DNA of 7,578 nt, taken from NCBI GenBank assembly GCA_026785965.1, contig JAJAYY010000151.1, positions 1 through 7,578 on the forward strand, given 5' to 3'. The translations under genes and the position numbers were made by a program. This document shows positions 1-6,950 of the stretch, one piece after another. The notes below the pieces were generated by a model that ran no database searches, was not told the DNA's origin, and saw nothing but the letters and a program-made list of their open reading frames with translations. The stretch's first letter is position 1, and each line of letters starts with the position of its first letter. This DNA is from Sphingomonas bacterium (GTDB lineage: Bacteria > Pseudomonadota > Alphaproteobacteria > Sphingomonadales > Sphingomonadaceae).

Positions 1-902
1 ACCGGGAACAGCCCGCAGAAGACGACCGGCTGGACTTCCTTGAAGCCGGGGAGGGCTTGCGTCGCCGGGCGCTTGGCGTCGGTGATGGTGTCGCCGACGC
101 GGGTCTGCGCGACTTCCTTGATCTGTGCGGTGATGATCCCGATTTCGCCCGCCGCGAGCTCGGTCAGCACCTCCAACTTGGGGCGCATGCAGCCGACGCG
201 GTCGACCAGATGCTTGGTCCCCGCCGCCATGAACATGATTTCCTGGCCCTTGCGGATGATCCCGTCGATCACCCGGATCAGGATCACCACGCCGAGGTAG
301 GGGTCGTACCATGAATCGACCAGCATCGCTTTGAGCGGCGCGGCGCGGTCGCCCTTGGGCGGGGGGATGCGTTCGATGATCGCGTCGAGCACTTCTTCGA
401 TCCCGATCCCGCTTTTGGCCGACGTCAGCACCGCGTTCGAGGCGTCGAGCCCGATCACTTCCTCAATTTCGGCGCGGACCTTTTCGGGGTCGGCCGCCGG
501 GAGGTCGATCTTGATGATCACCGGGACGATCACATGGTCATGCTCGATCGATTGGTAGACGTTGGCCAGCGTTTGCGCCTCGACCCCTTGCGCGGCGTCG
601 ACCACCAGCAGCGCGCCTTCGCACGCGGCCAGCGACCGCGACACCTCATAGGCGAAATCGACGTGGCCCGGCGTGTCCATCAGGTTGAGCTCGTGGCCTT
701 TCCATTCGAGCCGCACGGTCTGCGCCTTGATCGTGATCCCGCGCTCTTTTTCGATGTCCATATTGTCGAGCAATTGGGGGGTCATTTCGCGCTGGGTCAG
801 CCCGCCGGTGGTCTGGATCAGGCGGTCGGCGAGCGTCGACTTGCCGTGGTCGATATGCGCGATGATGCTGAAGTTGCGGATCTTGGCCAATGCAGTCGTC
901 AT
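1..902 (-). CDS. lepA: Elongation factor 4 (LepA), N-terminal 300 codons, 3' end outside window
   Basis: LepA is a ribosome-associated translational GTPase of the EF-G/EF-Tu class, reported to act in back-translocation or initiation quality control. The reading frame shows G1 AHIDHGKST (residues 15-23), the G2 stretch ERGITI (53-58), G3 DTPGH (76-80), the family block [20 protein letters not shown] (92-111) and G5 SAK (161-163). Domain II follows, with [11 protein letters not shown]. The gene runs off the left edge at about residue 300 of a usual length near 600. The start is the ATG at 902-900: an in-frame TAG lies four codons upstream, and the protein then begins [21 protein letters not shown] as in the family. 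No good Shine-Dalgarno sits at normal spacing; a GAGGTG lies 13 bases upstream. Oddity: G4, normally NKID, reads IKID (residues 130-133). The loop between G2 and G3 is also short compared with E. coli LepA. Identity is certain; the meaning of the G4 change is not. Confidence 0.97.
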   Translation of the reverse strand, partial: MTTALAKIRNFSIIAHIDHGKSTLADRLIQTTGGLTQREMTPQLLDNMDIEKERGITIKAQTVRLEWKGHELNLMDTPGHVDFAYEVSRSLAACEGALLVVDAAQGVEAQTLANVYQSIEHDHVIVPVIIKIDLPAADPEKVRAEIEEVIGLDASNAVLTSAKSGIGIEEVLDAIIERIPPPKGDRAAPLKAMLVDSWYDPYLGVVILIRVIDGIIRKGQEIMFMAAGTKHLVDRVGCMRPKLEVLTELAAGEIGIITAQIKEVAQTRVGDTITDAKRPATQALPGFKEVQPVVFCGLFP

Positions 903-990
903 CCCGGCCCGCTAGCACCTCGGTTGGCCGCTGTCATGGGGCTGCGATTATGCTGTTTGTCGATTAGATCGCGCCTTTGGCCGAAGCCGC

Positions 991-1016
991 TTGCGCGTCT
1001 GCTTCGCGCGGCTAGG
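991..1016 (+). promoter_or_regulatory. Candidate promoter of the M16 protease gene
   Basis: TTGCGC (991-996) and GCTAGG (1011-1016) are separated by 14 bases and end 30 bases before the start codon. A very similar pair, TTGCGC-N15-GTTAGG, lies in front of purE. That recurrence is the main support. The spacing is short for a sigma-70 promoter and the -10 match is weak. The same stretch can also fold into a GC-rich hairpin (985-1013: AGCC/GGCT outer, GCGCG/CGCGC inner), so it may be structural instead. This is inference from motif appearance only. Confidence 0.3.
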
Positions 1017-1034
1017 GTCGCGCCCGATCAATTT

Positions 1035-1040
1035 GAGGAA
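1035..1040 (+). promoter_or_regulatory. Ribosome binding site of the M16 protease
   Basis: GAGGAA lies six bases before the ATG at 1047. It fixes the start at this codon: the same frame is open upstream to 534, but only because it runs antisense through lepA. Confidence 0.75.
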
Positions 1041-1046
1041 TCGTTC

Positions 1047-3866
1047 ATGTCCAATAGTTTGCGTCGCCTGACCTTGCTCGCTGCCAGCGCATCGCTGCTC
1101 GCCGCTTGCGCAACCGTGCCGTCGGCCCCGCTCGCGCTCAGCGACAACCCCGCGACCGTGTCCGCGCTGGCCAGCGAAGTCGCCATCCCGCACCAGACCT
1201 TCCGCCTCGACAACGGCCTGACGGTGATCGTCCATGAGGATCGCAAGGCCCCGGTGGTTGCGGTCAGCACGTGGTACAATGTCGGATCGAAGGATGAGCC
1301 TGCGGGCAAGACCGGCTTCGCGCATTTGTTCGAACATTTGATGTTCTACGGGTCGGACAACATCCGCGAAGGCATTGTGCCGTTCCTCGAAAAGGTCGGC
1401 GCAACCGACTTCAACGGCACCACTTGGTACGACCGCACCAATTATTATGAGACGGTGCCGCGCGCCAATCTCGAGCGCTCCTTGTTCATGGAATCGGACC
1501 GCATGGGCTATCTGCTCGCCGCAGTCGATCAGCCGCGGCTCGATAATCAGCGCGGCGTGGTCCAGAACGAAAAGCGCCAGCGCGACAACAATCCCGGCGG
1601 TCTGGTCGACTATGCGACGATGGAAGCGCTGTTTCCCGAGGGCCATCCCTATCGCCACTCGACGATCGGCTCGATGGCCGATCTCGACGCCGCCAGCCTC
1701 GCCGACGTCAAGAATTGGTTCGTCGAACGCTACGGCCCCAACAATGCGATCGTCTCGCTCGCGGGCGACATCAATGTCGACGAAGCGCGCGCGCTGATGA
1801 CCAAATATTTTGCAGCGATCCCGCGCGGCCCGGTCAATACCCCCGCCGCGGCCCCGGTGCCGACGCTCGCCGCGCCCAAGTCGCTGGTGCTCAAGGACCG
1901 CGTCGCGGCGGTCGAAGTTCAGCGGCTGTGGGCGGTGCCCGGGGTCCAGTCGGCAGACCTTCCGGCGCTCGATCTCGGCATGTCGGTATTCGGCGGGCTG
2001 GCCAGTTCGCGGCTCGACCAGATCCTCGTCCGCGGCGAAAAATTGGCGATTTCGGCCTCGGCCGGGGTCCAGCCGTTTCACCGCATCGGGCTGGTCGAGA
2101 TCAGCGCCACGGTGAAACCCGGGGTCGACCCGGCAGTGGTTGAAAGAAGGCTCGATCAATTGATCACCCAATATCTCGCCGAAGGGCCGACCGAAGACGA
2201 ACTGCGCCGCGCCGCGATGGTCAATGTCGCGGGCCGGATTCGCGGGCTTGAGAAGGTCGGCGATGGCAGTGGCAAGGCGTCGACGCTGGCCGAAGGGCTG
2301 CTCTACAACGGCGATTCCGATTTCTACCGCCGCGAGCTTCAAAATTACGGCTTGGTCACCCCCGCCGATGTGCGCGCGGTGACCGCCAAATGGCTCGCCC
2401 GCCCGGTGGTCAACGTCCGCCTCGAACCCGGCGAGCGCCCGGCCTATGTCGAAACCAAGGCGACCGCCAAGCCGATGTCGGCCAAGGTCGCGGATGTGGT
2501 GACGGTATCGGTCAAGCGCGACGTGCCGCCGGTGGGTGCGCCGCTGCCGCTCGACTTCCCCGACGTCACCCATACCGCGCTGTCGAACGGGATCAGGGTC
2601 CATTATGTACAGCGCAGCGCAGTGCCGCTGACCCAGCTTGCGCTCAGCTTCGATGCCGGCTTCTCGGCCGACGCGCCGTCCGCGCGCGGGCTTCAGAATA
2701 TGGTGCTCAACCTGCTCGACGAGGGCACTGCGACGATGACCGGGCAGCAGCTCGCCGAGGAAGAAGAGCGGCTTGGCGCATCGATCGCTACCGGCGGCTC
2801 GGCCGACCGCAGCTCGGTGACGATGTCGGCGCTCAGCGCCAACCTCGTGCCGTCGCTCAAGCTGATGAGCGACATCGTCGTCAATCCGGCGTTTGCGCCC
2901 GACGAGATCGAACGTAACCGCACTCAATTGGTGACCTCGGTGGCCCAGGCGCGGACCAGCCCCGGAGCGATGGCGACGCGCGCGATGCCCGGCCTGATCT
3001 ACGGCGCCAATCATCCTTATGCGACCACAGGGCTTGGCGACGAGGCGGCGATCAAGGGCTTCACCCGCGCCGACCTGCTGGCGTTCAAGGATCGCTGGCT
3101 GCGCCCCGACAATGGCCAATTGTTCATCGTTTCCAACCTGCCGCTGGCGACCGTCATGCCGCTGCTTGAACGCCAGTTCGGCCAATGGCAGGCGCCCGCC
3201 ACGCCGCGCGGGGTCAAGACCTTCTCGGCGGTTCCGGCGGCCAGCCGCAGTCCGCGGATCGTGCTGATCGACCGGCCCAATTCGCCGCAGTCGTTCATTT
3301 ATGCCGGTGAAGTGACCTCGATCGATCCGCGCGCCGACAATACTGCCATCTCCGCGGGCTCCGACGTACTTGGTGGCATCTCGGGACGCTTGGCACTCGA
3401 TCTGCGTGAGGACAAGGGCTGGTCGTACGGTGCTTATGGCGGGGCGAGCATGAACCTCGCTGCAGTACCCTATCTGGTGCAGGCCCCGGTCCAGGCCGAC
3501 CGTACCGGCGATTCGGTCGCCGCGATCCTGCAGCACTTCCGCGACATCACCGGCGGCAAAGGCGTCACCACCAGCGAACTCGACCGCGCGGTGACCACCT
3601 CGATCGGCGAGCTTCCGGGGCGCTTCGAAACCGGCGCTTCGGTGCTCGGAGCAATGCAGGCCAACGCCTTGCTCGGCCGCCCGGACAATTATTATGAACT
3701 GATCAGCGATCGCTACCGGGCGCTCGACATTGCCGGGGTCAATCAGGTGCTCAAGTCGCGCATCAACCCCGACGCGTTCGTGTTCGTGGTGGTCGGGGAT
3801 GCCGCGAAAGTCCGGCCCCAACTTGCCAAGCTCGGCTTGCCGATCGAGCAGATCCAGCCGCGCTGA
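1047..3866 (+). CDS. Tandem M16 (insulinase/pitrilysin-type) zinc metalloprotease, predicted lipoprotein, 939 aa
   Basis: Predicted envelope peptidase made of two fused M16 halves. Residues 1-21 are a lipoprotein signal peptide (basic MSNSLRRL, hydrophobic core, lipobox LAAC with Cys21). The residue after Cys is Ala, so outer-membrane sorting is expected by the E. coli rule. The first half carries the inverted zinc motif HLFEH (His93, Glu96, His97) and the third ligand Glu175 in RGVVQNEKRQ. The second half starts near residue 502; at the matching place it reads GLQNMVLNLL, so Asn551, Leu554 and Asn555 replace the zinc and catalytic residues and this half cannot bind zinc. It does keep the substrate-side pair Arg787 and Tyr794 (LREDKGWSY), spaced seven apart like Arg824/Tyr831 of insulin-degrading enzyme, whereas the first half has RGEKLAI without the Tyr. 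One active site built from both halves is therefore likely. Start chosen from the ribosome binding site and signal peptide. It is transcribed alone, divergent from lepA and convergent with purK. The natural substrate is unknown. Confidence 0.93.
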   Translation: MSNSLRRLTLLAASASLLAACATVPSAPLALSDNPATVSALASEVAIPHQTFRLDNGLTVIVHEDRKAPVVAVSTWYNVGSKDEPAGKTGFAHLFEHLMFYGSDNIREGIVPFLEKVGATDFNGTTWYDRTNYYETVPRANLERSLFMESDRMGYLLAAVDQPRLDNQRGVVQNEKRQRDNNPGGLVDYATMEALFPEGHPYRHSTIGSMADLDAASLADVKNWFVERYGPNNAIVSLAGDINVDEARALMTKYFAAIPRGPVNTPAAAPVPTLAAPKSLVLKDRVAAVEVQRLWAVPGVQSADLPALDLGMSVFGGLASSRLDQILVRGEKLAISASAGVQPFHRIGLVEISATVKPGVDPAVVERRLDQLITQYLAEGPTEDELRRAAMVNVAGRIRGLEKVGDGSGKASTLAEGLLYNGDSDFYRRELQNYGLVTPADVRAVTAKWLARPVVNVRLEPGERPAYVETKATAKPMSAKVADVVTVSVKRDVPPVGAPLPLDFPDVTHTALSNGIRVHYVQRSAVPLTQLALSFDAGFSADAPSARGLQNMVLNLLDEGTATMTGQQLAEEEERLGASIATGGSADRSSVTMSALSANLVPSLKLMSDIVVNPAFAPDEIERNRTQLVTSVAQARTSPGAMATRAMPGLIYGANHPYATTGLGDEAAIKGFTRADLLAFKDRWLRPDNGQLFIVSNLPLATVMPLLERQFGQWQAPATPRGVKTFSAVPAASRSPRIVLIDRPNSPQSFIYAGEVTSIDPRADNTAISAGSDVLGGISGRLALDLREDKGWSYGAYGGASMNLAAVPYLVQAPVQADRTGDSVAAILQHFRDITGGKGVTTSELDRAVTTSIGELPGRFETGASVLGAMQANALLGRPDNYYELISDRYRALDIAGVNQVLKSRINPDAFVFVVVGDAAKVRPQLAKLGLPIEQIQPR

Positions 3867-3885
3867 TTGTTGAAGCTGCCCAAGG

Positions 3886-3912
3886 TTCCGGCAATGCGCT
3901 GCATTGTCGGAA
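3886..3912 (+). terminator. Strong hairpin between convergent M16 protease and purK
   Basis: TTCCGGCAATG (3886-3896) pairs with CATTGTCGGAA (3902-3912) around a five-base loop CGCTG. All 11 positions pair in plus-strand RNA, counting one G-U (3891/3907). In minus-strand RNA that position becomes a C-A mismatch, so the hairpin is somewhat better for ending the protease transcript, 19 bases after its stop codon. No T-tract follows on either strand, so it is not a textbook intrinsic terminator. It may act with Rho or as a 3'-end stabiliser. Confidence 0.6.
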
Positions 3913-3939
3913 TGGCTGCGGAGGGCGGTGCCGTTCTAG

Positions 3940-4998
3940 TCAGCGAAGCCGCGTGACGTGGCCCATCTTGCGGCCCGGTCGCGCTTCGCCCTTGCCGTAC
4001 AGGTGGAGCCGCGCGCCCGGCTCGGCGATCAGGTCGGCGACGCAATCGACGTCGGCACCGATCAAATTCTGCATACTCGCGGCGCCTGTGACCAGCGCCG
4101 TGTCGCCCAGCGGCAGTCCGCAAATCGCGCGCAGATGCTGCTCGAATTGCGACGTGTTGGTCCCCTCGATCGTCCAGTGGCCGCTATTGTGGACGCGGGG
4201 GGCAATTTCGTTGACCAGCGGCCCGTCGGCACCGGCAAAGAATTCGACCGTCATTACCCCGACATGGTCAAGCGCCGCGGCAAGCGCTTCGGCCTCGGCG
4301 ATGGCCTGACCCTGCTGTCCGGCGATCAAGTCGCCCGCGGGGACGACGCTGCGACGCAGAATCCCGCCATCATGCTCGTTGCGGCTGATCGGGAAGGCCT
4401 TGGTCTCGCCAGCGGCGGTGCGCGCGAGGATGACGCTAAATTCGGCCTCGAACGCGACCTTGGCTTCGGCCACCGCCGGCTGGCGTCCGATTGCTTCCCA
4501 TGCCGCGCTTGCAGCGTCGCGGTCGTCGACCCACGCCTGGCCTTTGCCGTCATAGCCAAGCCGCCGCGTCTTGAGCAGGATCGGGCCGCCAAGCGCGTCG
4601 AATGCGGCGCTTATATCGTCGCCGCCGTCCACCAGCCGCCACGGCGCGAGGGTCGATCCGACGCCAGCGATGAAGCGCTTCTCGACCATCCGGTCTTGCG
4701 CCACTTCGAGACTGCGCACTCCGGGGCGCAAACGGTCGCCGAGCACCGCCAGCGGCGCGACCGGCAAATTCTCGAATTCGTAGGTCACCACGTCGCACGC
4801 CTCGCCAAACCGTCGTAGCGCGTCCTCGTCGGTGAAGGCAGCGCGCGTGAAGCGGCCCGCGACTTCGGCCGCGCACGGGGCGTAATGCGGGTCGAAGATG
4901 TGGCAGCGATATCCGATCCGCGCCGCCGCCATCGCCAGCATCCGGCCGAGCTGGCCGCCGCCGATGACGCCGATGGTCGATCCCGGAGCGAGGCTCAT
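3940..4998 (-). CDS. purK: 5-(carboxyamino)imidazole ribonucleotide synthase PurK, 352 aa
   Basis: PurK is a cytosolic ATP-grasp enzyme that turns AIR, ATP and bicarbonate into N5-CAIR in de novo purine synthesis; PurE then converts this to CAIR. The N-terminus has the nucleotide-binding-like loop VIGGGQLGRM (residues 11-20) and then TYEFEN (72-77). ATP-grasp residues follow: LLKTRRLGYDGKGQ (141-154), the VEFF strand (251-254) and NEIAPRVHNSGHWT (263-276). The C-terminal block HLYGKGEARPGRKMGHV (332-348) is typical of PurK. Length matches the family. The open frame reaches 41 codons further upstream, but those would overlap purE. The ATG at 4998 gives MSLAPGSTIGVIGGG, the expected start, ten bases after the purE stop. 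There is no obvious Shine-Dalgarno in that gap, so translation probably depends on purE being read first. Confidence 0.97.
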   Translation of the reverse strand: MSLAPGSTIGVIGGGQLGRMLAMAAARIGYRCHIFDPHYAPCAAEVAGRFTRAAFTDEDALRRFGEACDVVTYEFENLPVAPLAVLGDRLRPGVRSLEVAQDRMVEKRFIAGVGSTLAPWRLVDGGDDISAAFDALGGPILLKTRRLGYDGKGQAWVDDRDAASAAWEAIGRQPAVAEAKVAFEAEFSVILARTAAGETKAFPISRNEHDGGILRRSVVPAGDLIAGQQGQAIAEAEALAAALDHVGVMTVEFFAGADGPLVNEIAPRVHNSGHWTIEGTNTSQFEQHLRAICGLPLGDTALVTGAASMQNLIGADVDCVADLIAEPGARLHLYGKGEARPGRKMGHVTRLR

Positions 4999-5008
4999 CC
5001 GGCCACGA

Positions 5009-5491
5009 TCATTCGGGGCGCTCGGGGACCGCGTCGGTCTGGCGTTGGCGCCATTCGGCGAGCCGCTCGCCAAGTGCGATATCGGTCGTCGCCAGCATTG
5101 CCGCCGCGAGCAGCGCCGCATTGATCGCGCCGGCCTTGCCGATGGCCAGCGTCCCGACCGGGATTCCGGCCGGCATCTGAACGATCGACAGCAGGCTATC
5201 CATGCCGTTCAGCGCCTTGGTCTCGACCGGAACCCCAAGCACCGGCAAGGCGGTCATCGACGCGGCCATTCCGGGAAGGTGGGCCGCGCCGCCGGCACCG
5301 GCGATGATTGCCTTCAATCCGCGCTGCTGCGCGGCGGCGGCATAATCGTAGAGGCGCTTTGGCGTCCGGTGTGCCGATACGACGCGCGTTTCGTGTTCCA
5401 CGCCGAGCGCATCGAGCGTCTCGGCGGCGTGGCGCATCGTGTCCCAGTCGGACCTGCTGCCCATGATGATCCCGACTAGCGGACCGGCCAT
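5009..5491 (-). CDS. purE: N5-carboxyaminoimidazole ribonucleotide mutase PurE (class I), 160 aa
   Basis: PurE rearranges N5-CAIR into CAIR by moving the carboxyl group from N5 to C4 of the imidazole ring. Class I signatures are complete: MGSRSD (residues 10-15), the SAHRTP loop with His41 as the likely catalytic histidine, [11 protein letters not shown] (65-75), and the [20 protein letters not shown] stretch (93-112). Length is normal for bacterial PurE, which works as an octamer. The ATG at 5491 is preceded by AGGGA seven bases away. It is the first gene of a purE-purK pair. A PurK partner immediately downstream agrees with a class I enzyme that uses N5-CAIR rather than AIR plus CO2. Confidence 0.98.
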   Translation of the reverse strand: MAGPLVGIIMGSRSDWDTMRHAAETLDALGVEHETRVVSAHRTPKRLYDYAAAAQQRGLKAIIAGAGGAAHLPGMAASMTALPVLGVPVETKALNGMDSLLSIVQMPAGIPVGTLAIGKAGAINAALLAAAMLATTDIALGERLAEWRQRQTDAVPERPE

Positions 5492-5498
5492 CGTTTCG

Positions 5499-5503
5499 TC
5501 CCT
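5499..5503 (-). promoter_or_regulatory. Ribosome binding site of purE
   Basis: On the minus strand AGGGA lies seven bases before the purE ATG (5491). It supports the 160-residue start. Confidence 0.6.
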
Positions 5504-5529
5504 GCTGACGCCCCCAAGAGACGCTTGCT

Positions 5530-5556
5530 CCTAACGGCGCTGTGCCGGTGGCGCAA
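5530..5556 (-). promoter_or_regulatory. purE: Candidate promoter of purE-purK
   Basis: Read on the minus strand, TTGCGC (5556-5551), 15 bases, then GTTAGG (5535-5530), ending 38 bases before the purE start. It resembles the element in front of the M16 protease (TTGCGC-N14-GCTAGG). I see no purine riboswitch and no clear operator palindrome. This is motif-level inference only. Confidence 0.3.
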
Positions 5557-5577
5557 TCCGGGTCGCGTTCGATTCAG

Positions 5578-5586
5578 TTATCCACA
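5578..5586 (+). promoter_or_regulatory. Perfect consensus DnaA box in the purE / diguanylate cyclase gap
   Basis: TTATCCACA is an exact match to the strong (R1-type) DnaA binding consensus, the only exact copy I found in the window on either strand. A GATTC (GANTC, the CcrM methylation site of alphaproteobacteria) sits three bases before it at 5571-5575. The box lies 48 bases before the diguanylate cyclase start. It also overlaps a possible weak promoter for that gene (TTATCC 5578-5583, 17 bases, GATTAT 5601-5606). A single box is not an origin. A role in timing transcription is possible but unproven. Confidence 0.45.
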
Positions 5587-5622
5587 TTGTCGCAAGTTTC
5601 GATTATGCAGAACGCGATAAGC

Positions 5623-5628
5623 GGGGAG
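5623..5628 (+). promoter_or_regulatory. Ribosome binding site of the diguanylate cyclase
   Basis: GGGGAG lies five bases before the ATG at 5634. A second ATG at 5638 is out of frame, so the 5634 start is preferred. Confidence 0.65.
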
Positions 5629-5633
5629 TCGCC

Positions 5634-6212
5634 ATGCATGACGTTGCTCAAGAGAGCCGCGATCCAGTCGAGTTGCTTGAGCAAATCGGGGAACTTCGCG
5701 GGCGAGTCGCCGAGCTTGAGGCGCAGGTCGCCGATCTCGATCGTCTCGCGCATCTCGATGCGTTGGCCCCGGTCGCCAACCGCCGCGGGATGATGCGCGA
5801 GCTGGAAACGATGATCGCGCGCCACGACCGCCACGACACCCCGGCCGCGATGCTGTTCGTCGATCTCGACGGGCTCAAATTCCTCAACGATTGCTTCGGT
5901 CATGAAGGCGGCGATGCGGCATTGATTCATGTCGCCGAGCAATTGCTCGCCGGCGTGCGCACCACCGATTGCGTCGCGCGTCTTGGCGGCGATGAATTTT
6001 GCATCCTGCTCGAGCACGCCGATGAGCAAAGCGCGATCGAAACCGCCGAGCGGCTGGTCAACCTTGTCGCCGGTGACGACTTTTTGTTCGAAGGGCAGCC
6101 GATGCCGCTGTCGGTAGCGATCGGGGTCACTTTGGTCGAGCGCGGCGACACGCCAGCGGCGGTCCTCTCGCGCGCCGACCAGGCGATGTACCGGGTTAAA
6201 GCCGCAGCATAG
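5634..6212 (+). CDS. Small soluble GGDEF-domain diguanylate cyclase, 192 aa
   Basis: Predicted to condense two GTP into cyclic di-GMP in the cytoplasm; there is no signal peptide or membrane segment. Residues about 11-40 form a short coiled coil (hydrophobic residues at V12, L15, I18, L21, V25, L28, V32, L35, L38) that could provide the dimer needed for catalysis. The GGDEF domain follows: metal-binding Asp77 in FVDLDGLK, Asn85 and Asp94 in NDCFGHEGGD, the intact signature RLGGDEF (GGDEF at 118-122), and the C-terminal ADQAMYRVK. The inhibitory I-site RxxD is present as Arg109-Thr-Thr-Asp112, five residues before GGDEF, so product feedback is expected. The usual opening motif DxLTGLxNRR is altered to DALAPVANRR (42-51). 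There is no sensor domain, so control may be transcriptional or by a protein partner. It is a lone gene, divergent from purE and convergent with gpmA. Activity is likely; the process it controls is unknown. Confidence 0.92.
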   Translation: MHDVAQESRDPVELLEQIGELRGRVAELEAQVADLDRLAHLDALAPVANRRGMMRELETMIARHDRHDTPAAMLFVDLDGLKFLNDCFGHEGGDAALIHVAEQLLAGVRTTDCVARLGGDEFCILLEHADEQSAIETAERLVNLVAGDDFLFEGQPMPLSVAIGVTLVERGDTPAAVLSRADQAMYRVKAAA

Positions 6213-6230
6213 GACTGCCGGGGGCAGTCC
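6212..6230. terminator. Perfect hairpin between convergent diguanylate cyclase and gpmA
   Basis: GGACTGCC (6212-6219) and GGCAGTCC (6223-6230) form an exact 8-bp stem with a GGG loop. It starts on the last base of the cyclase stop codon (TAG 6210-6212) and lies 34 bases past the gpmA stop. Perfect symmetry lets it fold in transcripts from either strand. No T-run follows on either side, so termination efficiency is uncertain. Confidence 0.55.
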
Positions 6231-6263
6231 GTATTGCCGTGGCTGCAGCATAGGCGACGTGCG

Positions 6264-6950
6264 CTAGCGCTCGCTCAGAAAGTAACGGTCCCTGACCGTC
6301 AGATCGTTGCCCAGTTCATAGACAATCGGTTGACCGGTCGGGATTTCGAGCCCGACAATATCGGCGTCGGCGATGTTCGAGAGATGCTTTTCGAGCGCGC
6401 GCAGCGAATTGCCGTGCGCCGAAATAATCACCCTCTTGCCCTCGCGCAGCCGCGGCGCGATCTCGGCTTCATAATATGGCAGCACGCGCGCGATGGTGTC
6501 CTTGAGGCTTTCGGATTCGGGAATGTCGATCCCGGCGTAGCGGCGGTCGTGGTCGAGCCGGTAGGGGCTGTCGGAATCGAGCGGCGGCGGCGGCACGTCG
6601 AACGAACGGCGCCAGATTTTGACCTGCGCCTCACCGACCTTGGCGATCGTCTCGGCCTTGTTGAGCCCGGTCAGCCCGCCATAGTGACGCTCGTTGAGCC
6701 GCCAATCCTTGGTCACCGGCAGCCACAGCCGTGCCATTTCCTCGAGCACCAGGTTGAGTGTGCGGATCGCGCGCGACTGGAGCGAGGTGAAGCACAGATC
6801 GAAGTCGTGGCCCGTGGCGCTGAGCAGCGCGCCTGCCGCCTTCGCCTCGTCGATCCCGCGCTCGGTCAGATCGACGTCCCACCAGCCGGTGAAGCGGTTC
6901 TCGAGGTTCCACTGCGACTGGCCGTGGCGAAGCAAGACGAGCGTCGGCAT
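6264..6950 (-). CDS. gpmA: 2,3-bisphosphoglycerate-dependent phosphoglycerate mutase, 228 aa
   Basis: This enzyme interconverts 3- and 2-phosphoglycerate in glycolysis and gluconeogenesis through a phosphohistidine. The phosphoacceptor motif LLRHG holds His9. The family blocks [19 protein letters not shown] (14-32), the catalytic-site Arg60 ([10 protein letters not shown]), Glu87 in [13 protein letters not shown], and the second histidine His179 in [10 protein letters not shown] are all present. The protein is shorter than E. coli GpmA (about 250 residues), as in many alphaproteobacterial forms. The start at 6950 gives [10 protein letters not shown]. The ATG shares its A with the TGA of the upstream peptidase gene (TGATG) and has no visible Shine-Dalgarno, so translational coupling is likely. 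The frame is open 21 codons further upstream, but that part lies inside the peptidase gene. A palindrome GCGCTAGCGC (6261-6270) spans its stop codon. Confidence 0.97.
   Translation of the reverse strand: MPTLVLLRHGQSQWNLENRFTGWWDVDLTERGIDEAKAAGALLSATGHDFDLCFTSLQSRAIRTLNLVLEEMARLWLPVTKDWRLNERHYGGLTGLNKAETIAKVGEAQVKIWRRSFDVPPPPLDSDSPYRLDHDRRYAGIDIPESESLKDTIARVLPYYEAEIAPRLREGKRVIISAHGNSLRALEKHLSNIADADIVGLEIPTGQPIVYELGNDLTVRDRYFLSER

Noticed and set aside
534..1046. A 171-codon N-terminal extension of the M16 protease frame
   Set aside because: It runs antisense through the start of lepA and across the gap. The true start at 1047 has a ribosome binding site and a lipoprotein signal peptide.
948..3821. 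A 957-codon open frame on the minus strand opposite the M16 protease
   Set aside because: It lies fully antisense to a gene with clear motifs. Its product is Arg/His/Gly/Asp-rich low-complexity sequence with no recognisable domain, as expected from the opposite frame of GC-rich coding DNA.
3958..4818. A 286-codon plus-strand frame opposite purK
   Set aside because: Shadow of purK; no domain signature, and purK is complete and conserved.
5571..5606. Possible replication origin because of the DnaA box
   Set aside because: Only one exact box, no AT-rich unwinding region, and no origin-linked genes (dnaA, hemE, parA/B) nearby.
5574..6251. A 225-codon minus-strand frame opposite the diguanylate cyclase
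   Set aside because: Shadow; the plus-strand protein has a full GGDEF domain and a ribosome binding site.
6204..6254. Ten-base direct repeat GCAGCATAGG at 6204-6213 and 6245-6254
   Set aside because: Short, two copies only, flanking the hairpin; no target-site duplication or inserted element between them. Probably chance.
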